Shown: piece by piece, positions 1-6,176 of the stretch
Layout: the number at the start of each line of letters is the position of its first letter
How positions within the stretch are numbered: position 1 is the stretch's first letter
NCBI GenBank assembly: GCA_007123465.1
Contig: SKLB01000269.1
Location: forward strand, 1 to 8,060
DNA from: Spirochaetales bacterium
GTDB lineage: Bacteria; Spirochaetota; Spirochaetia; DSM-27196; PWMO01
DNA length: 8,060 bases
Reading direction: 5' to 3'
Program-made: the position numbers and the translations under genes
Notes under the pieces: generated by a model
The model's input: only the letters and a program-made list of their open reading frames with translations
Told to the model about the DNA's origin: nothing
Databases searched by the model: none

Positions 1-93
1 ACTCGGGGGCGGTGATGGTTGTGGTGGTGCACACAGGCGGACCTCTGCACCAATACACAGCCTCCGCGGTTCTGCTGCTTCAAAATGCCCTCG

Positions 94-124
94 GAAAAAA
101 AACAATTTTGGCACCAGTCAAAAT
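94..124 (-). terminator. Candidate intrinsic terminator of fabV
   Basis: Read on the minus strand, ATTTTG (124-119) and CAAAAT (110-105) form six base pairs around an 8-nt loop. Two bases later comes an uninterrupted run of eight T (102-95). It lies about 45 bp past the stop codon of the leftward reductase gene, where a terminator would be expected. The stem is short and A/T-rich, so it would be weak. A second CAAAAT on the plus strand at 81-86 could pair with the same arm, giving an alternative fold. Confidence 0.45.
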
Positions 125-150
125 CCGTTACGCGCTGTCGCAACCACGCT

Positions 151-165
151 CCGCTGCGGCAGCGG
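151..165 (-). other. GC hairpin directly after the fabV stop codon
   Basis: CCGCTG (151-156) and CAGCGG (160-165) are perfect inverted arms around a 3-nt loop, starting one base past the end of the leftward coding region. No T run follows on the minus strand, so by itself it is not a classical terminator. It could protect the mRNA 3' end or act together with the T-tract hairpin further downstream. The rest of 1-166 shows no gene I can support. Confidence 0.4.
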
Positions 166-166
166 C

Positions 167-1327
167 TCAAATCTCTTTGCTGTAGTCTATCTGCGGATAG
201 CCGAAACCGTGCAGCTGCAGGAACTCCTGGCGATAGCCCTCAAAATCCGCTACCTGGTTCAGGTTCGAGGCGTTTACCGTGGGCCAGATCCGATTGACCT
301 CCGCCTGCACGTCTTCGCGCATCTCCCAGTCATCGAGCCGGATGCGCCCCTGCTCGTCTACCTCGGGCTCCGTGCCGCTGTAGAGGCGTTCGGCAAACAG
401 ACGGTACATCTGCTCGATGCAGCCTTCGTGCAGACCGCGCTGCTTCATGATCTGATAGAGAATCCCCAGGTAGAGCGGGACAACCGGGATAACCGCGCTG
501 GCCCGTGTTACCAGCGCCTTGTTGACCGACACAAACGCCCGGCCGCCACGCGGCTTCATCAGCGCATCGAGATCGCGCGCGGTCTGCTCCAGATGGTCCT
601 TAGCGCGACCGATAGTGCCTTCGCGATAGACCGGGCGGGTCAGTTCGGGACCGATATAGGAGTACGCCACCGTCATAGAACCCTCGGCCAGAACGTCCGC
701 GGCCTCCAGCGCGCGGATCCACAGCTGCCAGTCCTCACCGCCCATAACCTTCTCCGTGGCGGCGGCTTCCTCCTCGGTTGCCGGTTCTATCTCAACTTGC
801 GACAGTTCGCCGGTCATCGGATCAACAGTTGTATTGCTATAGGTCTTGCCCAGCGGCTTGAGAACCGAGCGGTACTGCTCACCGGTATCCGGATCGATGC
901 GCAGCCCCGACGCCAGACTGTAGACCACCAGGTCTACACTGCCGAGCAACTCGCGGATGCGTTTGATGGTGTAGCGCCGGGTTTCATGGGCAAAGGCGTC
1001 GGCAAAGATTGTCTCGGCAACCAGACCGGCCGCGCGCGCCCGCTCATCAAACGCGGTAGCCGTGTACCAGCCGGCTGAACCGGCGCGTTTGGCGCTCGGC
1101 TCTCGTTCAAACGCCACGCAGATCGAGCCGGCCCCGGCGCCAAATGCGGCAACGATGCGTGTTGCCAGACCGTAACCCGCCGAACCACCGATCACCAGCA
1201 CCCGTTTGGGCCCCGGAATTGCGCCCTTGCTGCGGACGTAATCGATCTGCTGCTGAACATGCAGCTCACAGCCCTCCGGATGAGCGTTCATGCAGATGTT
1301 ATTGCGAATCATAGGCTCAATAATCAT
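167..1327 (-). CDS. fabV: FabV/TER-type NADH-dependent trans-2-enoyl-CoA (or enoyl-ACP) reductase
   Basis: This cytosolic enzyme of 386 residues reduces the 2,3 double bond of trans-2-enoyl thioesters, either in the last step of fatty-acid elongation (FabV role) or in butyryl-CoA/wax-ester type metabolism (TER role). The length fits the family (about 390-400). The N-terminal Rossmann motif is a glycine-rich stretch at 47-53 (GGSAGYG). A Glu at 74, after the second strand, is the residue associated with NADH preference. The family signature Tyr-X8-Lys is Y234/K243, in a YREGTIGRAK segment. Other recognisable blocks are RNNICMNAHPEGC near the N-terminus, VMGGEDW (194-200) and VNKALVTRASAVIPV (268-282). 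The ATG at 1327 is chosen because an AGGGGGGAG ribosome-binding site lies just upstream and the protein then begins MIIEPMIRNN, as homologues do. An in-frame ATG at 1351 would add eight unconserved residues. The gene stands alone and divergent from hisD. The sequence recalls the T. denticola enzyme strongly; acyl-CoA versus acyl-ACP preference cannot be read from it. Confidence 0.95.
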   Translation of the reverse strand: MIIEPMIRNNICMNAHPEGCELHVQQQIDYVRSKGAIPGPKRVLVIGGSAGYGLATRIVAAFGAGAGSICVAFEREPSAKRAGSAGWYTATAFDERARAAGLVAETIFADAFAHETRRYTIKRIRELLGSVDLVVYSLASGLRIDPDTGEQYRSVLKPLGKTYSNTTVDPMTGELSQVEIEPATEEEAAATEKVMGGEDWQLWIRALEAADVLAEGSMTVAYSYIGPELTRPVYREGTIGRAKDHLEQTARDLDALMKPRGGRAFVSVNKALVTRASAVIPVVPLYLGILYQIMKQRGLHEGCIEQMYRLFAERLYSGTEPEVDEQGRIRLDDWEMREDVQAEVNRIWPTVNASNLNQVADFEGYRQEFLQLHGFGYPQIDYSKEI

Positions 1328-1366
1328 ACGGCTCCCCCCTGGTGTTCGCATCGCGCTGACCTTGTG

Positions 1367-1395
1367 AGCCTACCCCAGCGCCACAAAAAAGACAA
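1367..1395 (-). promoter_or_regulatory. Weak sigma70-like promoter candidate for fabV
   Basis: On the minus strand, TTGTCT (1395-1390, 4/6 to TTGACA) is followed by a 17-bp spacer and TAGGCT (1372-1367, 3/6 to TATAAT). The spacing is ideal but the -10 match is poor. It sits about 40 bp upstream of the chosen ATG, the position expected for a short leader. A run of six A on the plus strand (1385-1390) overlaps the spacer and the edge of the -35 box. Confidence 0.25.
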
Positions 1396-1414
1396 CATTG
1401 GCCGACGGCGCAGC

Positions 1415-1437
1415 GGTGGTCCAGTTGGTTGACTACC
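1415..1437. other. Inverted repeat in the divergent fabV/hisD intergenic region
   Basis: GGTGGTC (1415-1421) and GACTACC (1431-1437) are inverted arms, six Watson-Crick pairs plus one G-T, separated by nine bases. The right arm overlaps a TTGACT (1429-1434) that could serve as a -35 box for the rightward genes. That placement suits an operator, but a short imperfect repeat in GC-rich DNA can arise by chance. Confidence 0.25.
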
Positions 1438-1457
1438 CGGCGCTGCAATAGTAGGGT
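1425..1457 (+). promoter_or_regulatory. Weak promoter candidate for the hisD-folC unit
   Basis: The region has TTGGTTGACT (1425-1434) and then TGC-AATAGT (1444-1452), an extended -10-like element (4/6 to TATAAT with the upstream TG). TTGGTT gives a 16-bp spacer but only 3/6 at -35. TTGACT is the better -35 but would be 12 bp away, or 17 bp from the poor TAGGGT at 1452. One of these combinations probably drives the rightward unit, with a leader of about 30 nt before the ATG at 1490; the sequence does not settle which. Confidence 0.25.
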
Positions 1458-1477
1458 TGGACAGCCTTTTCAGCGAC

Positions 1478-1483
1478 AAGGAA
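1478..1483 (+). promoter_or_regulatory. Ribosome-binding site deciding the hisD start
   Basis: AAGGAA lies six bases before the ATG at 1490. An in-frame TTG at 1457 has no comparable site and would put this Shine-Dalgarno sequence inside the coding region, so the ATG is preferred. Confidence 0.6.
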
Positions 1484-1489
1484 CGCGCC

Positions 1490-2809
1490 ATGAACGTTGC
1501 AATCTACCAGTGGTCCGAGCTCTCCGACCAGCAGCGTCAGAAGCTGCTGCGGCGCTCGGAGACCGATATCAACGCCGTTCTGCCAACCGTGGAGACGATA
1601 ATGGAGGACGTGCGCGCACGCGGAGACGCCGCACTGCGCGACTACGCACTGCAGTTCGATCACGCCGATCTCTCCTCGCTGCCGCTGACGGTGAGCAGCG
1701 CCGAGTTTGACGGCGCCGAAGCGCGCCTGAGCGAACCGGTCAAACGCGCGCTGGAGTTCTCAATCGAGAACGTGCGCCGATATCACCAGGCCCAGCTATC
1801 GCACAGCATGCCGATGCAGCAGATCCGCAGCGGCATCTGGGCCGGCGAACGAACCACCGCGGTAGCCTCGGCGGGCCTCTACGTACCGCGCGGCCGTGGC
1901 AGCTTTCCGTCAATGCTCTACATGCTGGCGGTCCCGGCGGTTCTGGCCGGCGTTGAAACGGTGGTAATCGCCACGCCCCCGGGACGCGACGGCTCGGTGG
2001 ATGACGCGTGCCTCTACGCGGCGCGCCTGTGCGGGGTCGAGCGGATCGTGCGCTGCGGTGGAAGTCAGGCGATCGCCGCACTGGCCTGGGGTACCGAGAG
2101 CGTACCGGCGGTTGTCAAGATTGTCGGCCCCGGCAGTGTCTACGTTGCAGCCGCCAAGCGCGTTGTTGGCGGTCTGGTGGACACCGGTGTACCGGCGGGC
2201 CCCTCAGAGAGTATCATTCTGGCCGACAAGAACGCCGATCCGTGGAAGGTAAGCCTGGACCTGCTGGTGGAGGCAGAACACGGCTCTGACTCCAGCGCGC
2301 TGCTGGTTACCCCCAGCAGAGCACTGGCTGAGGCGGTAGCCGCAATTGTTCCCGAGCTTATAGCCGAGACCCCGGACAGTCCGGATCCTCGCCGCACGTT
2401 TCTGTCCGACGTCTTTGCCAACTACGGTGGCATCATTATTGCCGATGACCTGCAGCACGCCGCCGGGATTGTCAACCAGTTTGCTACCGAGCATCTGCAG
2501 ATACAGACCGACGAACCGTACGATACGCTGGGGATGATTCAGAACGCCGCAGAGATTCTGCTGGGTGAACACAGCGTGTTCAGCCTGGCCAACTACGCAG
2601 CCGGTGCCAACGCCATCCTGCCTACCGGCGGCAACGCCGCCTGCTGGTCACCGGTATCGGTTCACGACTTCCAGAAGCGCAGTTCGGTGGTGCACATTAC
2701 CGCGCAGGGCTACCGGCAGATGAAGGATCACGTGATCGCACTGGCAGATTACGAGGGCTTTCACAACCACGCTCAGGCGCTGCGGCGTCGAGACGAATCA
2801 CTGAGCTGA
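1490..2809 (+). CDS. hisD: HisD-family NAD-dependent dehydrogenase (histidinol dehydrogenase homologue with altered zinc site)
   Basis: The 439-residue protein aligns along its whole length with histidinol dehydrogenase, the enzyme that makes the last two NAD-linked oxidations of histidine synthesis (L-histidinol to L-histidine). Visible blocks are AGLYVPRGRGSFPS (128-141), the GPGSVYVAAAKR stretch (213-224), VPAGPSES (234-241), AEHGSDSS (262-269), the catalytic Glu-His pair in TEHLQIQ (E334/H335, E. coli E326/H327), LPTGG (377-381) and the C-terminal E422/H427 (E. coli E414/H419). The E. coli zinc ligands are Gln259, His262, Asp360 and His419. Here the equivalents are Glu261, His264, Asn368 and His427, and the conserved His367 position is Ala375. 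Two ligands are thus exchanged (Q to E, D to N) while two remain. No other histidine gene is nearby; the next gene, folC, starts 7 bp downstream. It may be a true HisD of a divergent branch or a paralogue oxidising another amino or hydroxy alcohol, as HpsN does. Family is certain; substrate is not. Confidence 0.88.
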   Translation: MNVAIYQWSELSDQQRQKLLRRSETDINAVLPTVETIMEDVRARGDAALRDYALQFDHADLSSLPLTVSSAEFDGAEARLSEPVKRALEFSIENVRRYHQAQLSHSMPMQQIRSGIWAGERTTAVASAGLYVPRGRGSFPSMLYMLAVPAVLAGVETVVIATPPGRDGSVDDACLYAARLCGVERIVRCGGSQAIAALAWGTESVPAVVKIVGPGSVYVAAAKRVVGGLVDTGVPAGPSESIILADKNADPWKVSLDLLVEAEHGSDSSALLVTPSRALAEAVAAIVPELIAETPDSPDPRRTFLSDVFANYGGIIIADDLQHAAGIVNQFATEHLQIQTDEPYDTLGMIQNAAEILLGEHSVFSLANYAAGANAILPTGGNAACWSPVSVHDFQKRSSVVHITAQGYRQMKDHVIALADYEGFHNHAQALRRRDESLS

Positions 2810-2816
2810 ACCCGCA

Positions 2817-4103
2817 ATGCTCGTAAGCGTAGAGCACGGCTTTGCCTGGTTTGAGTCATTCACCAACCTGGAGAAAGGCCGCCACGTTCCCCGTCACTAC
2901 CGCCTCGACCGCATGCACGCCCTGCTGGCGGCCTTCGATCACCCGCATCGTGCAATCAAAGCGATCCACATAGCCGGTTCCAAGGGCAAAGGCTCAACTG
3001 CGGTATTCTTGCAGAGCATACTGACCGCTGCCGCGTACCGGGTTGGCGGATACTACTCCCCGCACGTAACCTCGTACCGCGAGCGTTTTGTGCTCTCACC
3101 GCAGCCGACAACCGACACAACGCTGCTGGAACTGATGAGGCAGATCGAGCGCCACGTCAGGCACGCGATGGCGGCTGACCCAACCGCTGAACCGACCACC
3201 TTTGAGCTGCTGACGCTGCTGGCGTTTCTGCTGTTCCGTGATGCACAGCTGGACTGGGTTGTACTCGAGACCGGCCTCGGCGGGCGGCTGGACGCTACCA
3301 ACGTCGTTGTGCCGGCAGCGTCGGTCATCACACCCATCGAACTCGAGCACACCGAGTACCTGGGAAACACAATATCGGAAATCGCCGCCGAAAAAGCCGG
3401 AATTATCAAGCAGGGCGTGCCGCTGTTCATCTCGCGGCAGCAGCCCGAAGCGCTCAAGACCATTGTGCGCGAGGCCACACGTCTGGGCTGTCCGCTGTGG
3501 CAGACCAGTGCCGAGGTCAGAGGACTGGTCAGCGAGGGTAACGCAGCCGAGTTCACCCTGGTGCGCCATAACGAGCACTTCGCGGTTGAACTGCTGCTGC
3601 CCGGTGAACACCAGGCGCGCAACGCCGCGCTGGCCGCCGGAGTGGCCCGCGAGCTGCTGCCACAGCTCCCGCACGCAGCCATAAAAGATGGCCTGCGGCG
3701 GGCGTGGCTGCCGGGACGGCTGGAGCGCGTTGGCGAGGCTCCGGCGTGTTATCTGGACGGCGCGCACACCACCGACTCGGCCCGCGCGGTAGCCGAGGCG
3801 TTTGTCGCGCTGTCCGGCGAGCCGCGCGTACTGCTGTTCGGTGCCGCCGTTGGAAAGGACGTCGGCGCACTGGCACGCGTGCTGGCACCGCACTTCGCAG
3901 CCGTGGTTGTCACTCGCGCCGGCACGTTCAAACCCGCCGATCCGGCAACCGCTGTTGCCGCGTTCAGCGCGCTGGGACTCAGCGCCCACCTCCAGGCCGA
4001 CCCGGCGGCAGCGCTTCACCTGGCACGGACGCTGGCGGGCCCTGACGGCGCGGTCCTGGTAACCGGCAGCTTTTACACCGTCGGCGCCGTCCGTGCGCTG
4101 TAG
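2817..4103 (+). CDS. folC: Folylpolyglutamate synthase / dihydrofolate synthase
   Basis: This 428-residue cytosolic Mur-ligase-family enzyme uses ATP to add glutamate to reduced folates, retaining them in the cell, and in many bacteria also makes dihydrofolate from dihydropteroate. The P-loop is GSKGKGST (54-61). LETGLGGRLDATN (150-162), the ITPIELEHTEYLG segment (171-183) with H178, and EKAGIIK (192-198) form the Mg-ATP and folate core. LPGRLE (298-303) and DGAHTTDS (314-321) mark the C-terminal glutamate-binding domain, and GSFYTVGAV (417-425) closes it. The K in GSKGKGST and the T in DGAHT look more like folylpolyglutamate synthases of the eukaryotic type (GTKGKGST, DGAHT) than E. coli FolC, so dihydrofolate synthase activity is unproven. 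The start is the first ATG after the hisD-family stop, 7 bp away. No strong Shine-Dalgarno is seen, so translational coupling is likely. No partner folate genes are present in the window. Confidence 0.93.
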   Translation: MLVSVEHGFAWFESFTNLEKGRHVPRHYRLDRMHALLAAFDHPHRAIKAIHIAGSKGKGSTAVFLQSILTAAAYRVGGYYSPHVTSYRERFVLSPQPTTDTTLLELMRQIERHVRHAMAADPTAEPTTFELLTLLAFLLFRDAQLDWVVLETGLGGRLDATNVVVPAASVITPIELEHTEYLGNTISEIAAEKAGIIKQGVPLFISRQQPEALKTIVREATRLGCPLWQTSAEVRGLVSEGNAAEFTLVRHNEHFAVELLLPGEHQARNAALAAGVARELLPQLPHAAIKDGLRRAWLPGRLERVGEAPACYLDGAHTTDSARAVAEAFVALSGEPRVLLFGAAVGKDVGALARVLAPHFAAVVVTRAGTFKPADPATAVAAFSALGLSAHLQADPAAALHLARTLAGPDGAVLVTGSFYTVGAVRAL

Positions 4104-4125
4104 CCAATCCTGGCTGCGCCAACGG

Positions 4126-4154
4126 TGGACAGGAACGCGGCTCGGGCGTATAGT
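4126..4154 (+). promoter_or_regulatory. Sigma70-like promoter upstream of the macrodomain gene
   Basis: TGGACA (4126-4131, 5/6) and TATAGT (4149-4154, 5/6) are separated by exactly 17 bp in the only sizeable gap (58 bp) among the rightward genes. A start about seven bases past the -10 falls at 4161, directly before the ATG at 4162. The transcript would therefore be leaderless, or have a leader of about 13 nt if ATG 4174 is used. This would give the macrodomain-NFACT-AMMECR1 genes their own start, independent of folC. Confidence 0.45.
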
Positions 4155-4161
4155 TGAAAGC

Positions 4162-4740
4162 ATGCAGACATCGATGAGCCAGTTCTACGATGGGCGATTG
4201 ATCGCCACCGTAGGCGACATTACAGAGTTCGAAGTTGATGCCATTGTCAACGCCGCCAACAGCTCACTGCTCGGCGGCGGCGGTGTTGACGGAGCTATCC
4301 ACAGACGCGGCGGACCGGCGATACTCCAAGAGTGCAAGCAGCTGCGGCGTCACTCTCTGCCCAAGGGGCTGCCGACCGGCAGGGCGGTGATCACCCGCGC
4401 CGGCAAGCTTCCGGCGCGCTACGTCATCCACACGGTGGGACCGGTCTGGCAGGACGGCAGGCACGGCGAGGATGACTACCTGGAGGCGTGTTACCGCAAC
4501 AGCCTCGACCTCGCCGCGGGCCACGCCGCGGCTACGGTGGCGTTTCCCGCCATTTCCACCGGAGTCTACGGCTTTCCCAAAGATCGCGCGGCACGCATCG
4601 CGTTTGCTGCAATCGGCGAGTATCTCTATCGCAATACCGTGCCCCGCAGCGTCTACTGCGTGTTCTTCTCGCCGGATGACTACCAGACCTTTGTCGATGA
4701 AGTCACCGCAATCCTGCAGGCGATCGAAGATCAGGAATAG
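4162..4740 (+). CDS. MacroD-type macrodomain protein (O-acetyl-ADP-ribose deacetylase / ADP-ribosyl-acidic-residue hydrolase)
   Basis: The 192-residue protein is a single macrodomain, the fold that binds ADP-ribose. The MacroD class removes acetyl from O-acetyl-ADP-ribose (a sirtuin product) and mono-ADP-ribose from Asp/Glu side chains. The signature is intact: GDIT (18-21), VDAIVNAANSSLLGGGGVDG (25-44) with the conserved Asn33 and the catalytic-loop Asp43, AIHRRGG (45-51), YVIHTVGP (87-94) and the phosphate-binding FPAISTGVYGFP (128-139). The length equals a stand-alone enzyme such as E. coli YmdB, with nothing fused. The start at 4162 is chosen because the protein then enters the conserved domain after about a dozen residues. 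ATG 4174 is possible; the upstream ATG at 4093 would overlap folC and add unrelated sequence. The Shine-Dalgarno is weak (GAAAG), consistent with a leaderless or near-leaderless start. No sirtuin or ADP-ribosyltransferase is seen nearby, so the physiological substrate is open. Confidence 0.92.
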   Translation: MQTSMSQFYDGRLIATVGDITEFEVDAIVNAANSSLLGGGGVDGAIHRRGGPAILQECKQLRRHSLPKGLPTGRAVITRAGKLPARYVIHTVGPVWQDGRHGEDDYLEACYRNSLDLAAGHAAATVAFPAISTGVYGFPKDRAARIAFAAIGEYLYRNTVPRSVYCVFFSPDDYQTFVDEVTAILQAIEDQE

Positions 4741-4748
4741 CGATTGCC

Positions 4749-6176
4749 GTGTCACTCAACTGGAAAGAAATCGATGCGGTGCTCGCCGAGCTTCCGCTGG
4801 TTGATGCGTTTATCCGCAAAGTCATACAACCGGACTTTCGCAACCTCATTCTCAGCTGCTACCATCGGTCGCACTCCTTTGACCTGCTGATCTGTCTTGA
4901 GCCGAAAAGCTGCCGCATGCATCGCGTCTCACAGCCACCGTCTAAAGCCGGGCAGGCGCAGCGCTTCATGCAGATCCTGCGCTCGCGGCTGCAAGGCGGC
5001 AAGATCATCGACGTTGAACACGTCAACCACGACCGGATAGTGAAGTTCAGCGTGCGCCAGGGCGGCAAGACCTGCCTGCTGTGGGTCCGCCTCTGGGGCA
5101 CTGCAGCCAACGTTATTCTGACCGATGAAAACGGAAGAATCTACGACGCGTTCTTCCGTAGACCCGGCCGGGGCGAGATCAGCGGTGAGCACTATCAACC
5201 GCAGCCGCCTGAACAGCCGCCCGACGAAAGCTTCCGTGTGCGCGATTTTCCCGGTGAGGGTGACTTCAACAGCCGCGTCGAACGCTGGTACCGCGAACAG
5301 AACCGGCAGCAGCGGCTGCAACTTGCCCGCGAGCGGCTGCAGAGGCAGCTGCAGCAGGAACAGCAGCGGCTGCAGCAACGGCTGAGCGCGCTGCGCGATC
5401 AGACGCAGGAGAGCGAGCCGGATCAAAGCTGGAAGCTGCTCGGCGACTTGATCATGAGCAATCTGCACCGGATCGAACCAGGAATGGAATGGATCACCGC
5501 CGACGACTACACCCGTCCCGGCAGCACGATAACCATTCAGCTCGATCCCACCGCAACGCCGGCCGAAAACGCTCAACGTTACTACGCAAAACAGAAAAAG
5601 GCGCACAGTTCCAGACAGCGTGCCCTGGACGAAATCGAGAACGTAGAGCATAGAATTCGACGGCTGGTCGAGCAGATGCAGCAGCTGGAAAGCGTGCAGG
5701 ATCCGCGGCAGCTCGAACAGCAGCTCGAACGGCCGCGCCAGGACAAGAAATCTGGAGCCGAGTCGCCGCCGGGGCTGAGCTTCGAGAGCCACGGATTCCA
5801 GATCCTGGTCGGGCGCACGGCAAAAGAGAACGACCTGCTGCTGCGCCGCTTCGTACGCGGAAACGATACGTGGCTTCACGCGCGTGATTATCCTGGAGGC
5901 TACGTGTTTATCAAGCACAGATCGGGCAAGAGCGTACCGCTGGATACGCTGCTCGACGCCGCAAACCTGGCACTTGCCTACAGTAAGGGGCGTAGCGATG
6001 GGGATGTCTATTATACCCAGGTCAAGTATCTGCGGCGCGCAAAACACGGCAAGACCGGTACGGTTATCCCCACCCAGGAGAAGAACCTCAGTGTGCGCCT
6101 GGACCAGGCGCGCCTGCAGCGCCTGAAGCGCGCCGGAGATCAGCCGTCCCAGGAGCAGGCCCGTGGAGCAGGGTAG
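4749..6176 (+). CDS. NFACT-family protein (RqcH/Rqc2-like ribosome quality control factor), shortened form
   Basis: This 475-residue protein belongs to the family whose B. subtilis member (RqcH) binds stalled 50S-peptidyl-tRNA complexes and recruits tRNA-Ala to add C-terminal alanine tails. The NFACT-N domain (about 1-170) contains the essential Asp-Arg pair, D95/R96 in NHDRIV, and WVRLWGTAANVIL (112-124). A long Q/R/L-rich coiled coil follows (about 178-222). Next is a middle block with GDLIMSNLHRIEPGMEW (232-248) and LDPTATPAENAQRYYAKQKK (265-284), then a second helix (285-330). NFACT-R (about 346-455) has the LVGRTAKENDLLLRRF and TWLHARDYPGGYVFIK segments and ends PTQEKNL. RqcH is about 570 residues. 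Here NFACT-N runs straight into the coiled coil, so the helix-hairpin-helix domain appears absent, and the usual PGSH of NFACT-R is PGGY. The start is GTG, 8 bp after the macrodomain stop, with AGGA at 4733. The intact Asp-Arg pair favours a tailing or 50S-binding role, but the missing domain makes equivalence uncertain. Confidence 0.88.
   Translation: MSLNWKEIDAVLAELPLVDAFIRKVIQPDFRNLILSCYHRSHSFDLLICLEPKSCRMHRVSQPPSKAGQAQRFMQILRSRLQGGKIIDVEHVNHDRIVKFSVRQGGKTCLLWVRLWGTAANVILTDENGRIYDAFFRRPGRGEISGEHYQPQPPEQPPDESFRVRDFPGEGDFNSRVERWYREQNRQQRLQLARERLQRQLQQEQQRLQQRLSALRDQTQESEPDQSWKLLGDLIMSNLHRIEPGMEWITADDYTRPGSTITIQLDPTATPAENAQRYYAKQKKAHSSRQRALDEIENVEHRIRRLVEQMQQLESVQDPRQLEQQLERPRQDKKSGAESPPGLSFESHGFQILVGRTAKENDLLLRRFVRGNDTWLHARDYPGGYVFIKHRSGKSVPLDTLLDAANLALAYSKGRSDGDVYYTQVKYLRRAKHGKTGTVIPTQEKNLSVRLDQARLQRLKRAGDQPSQEQARGAG
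5311..5374 (+). repeat. Heptad/hendecad-phased repeats coding the NFACT coiled coil
   Basis: The 10-mer AGCGGCTGCA occurs three times exactly, at 5311, 5332 and 5365, spaced 21 and 33 bases (7 and 11 codons). It encodes the RLQ steps at residues 189, 196 and 207, within a stretch made largely of Gln, Arg, Leu and Glu. The spacing matches coiled-coil periods, so this is internal duplication or codon-biased convergence within a helix, not a separate element. Confidence 0.5.
6151..6155 (+). promoter_or_regulatory. Shine-Dalgarno of the AMMECR1 gene inside the NFACT 3' end
   Basis: AGGAG lies seven bases before the GTG at 6163 and within the last codons of the preceding gene. It supports the GTG start and the 14-bp overlap, an arrangement typical of translational coupling. 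Confidence 0.65.

Noticed and set aside
1..166. Possible small gene in the left flank, including an open frame across 19-297
   Set aside because: The translation is Cys/Arg/Ser-rich without family resemblance and runs into the antisense of the reductase; the GGTGGT-rich start looks like low-complexity intergenic DNA.
209..1078. Long plus-strand open frame opposite the reductase gene
   Set aside because: It is antisense to a clearly conserved protein; its translation shows no domain and reflects the low stop frequency of GC-rich DNA.
1328..1351. Upstream ATG for the FabV/TER gene
   Set aside because: The additional codons cover the AGGGGGGAG ribosome-binding site and are absent from the family N-terminus.
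1457..1489. Upstream TTG start for the hisD-family gene
   Set aside because: It has no ribosome-binding site and adds 11 unconserved residues; AAGGAA is correctly spaced for ATG 1490.
4093..4161. N-terminal extension of the macrodomain protein
   Set aside because: It would overlap the end of folC and encode a Trp/Arg-rich stretch unlike any macrodomain N-terminus.
3096..4163. 355-residue minus-strand open frame opposite folC
   Set aside because: It lies opposite strong FolC motifs and its Gln/Arg/Gly-rich composition is typical of an antisense shadow.
4929..6047. 372-residue minus-strand open frame opposite the NFACT gene
   Set aside because: It is a reverse-strand mirror of the Q/R/L-rich coiled coil; leucine-rich stretches are the complement of CAG/CTG codons and not a membrane protein.
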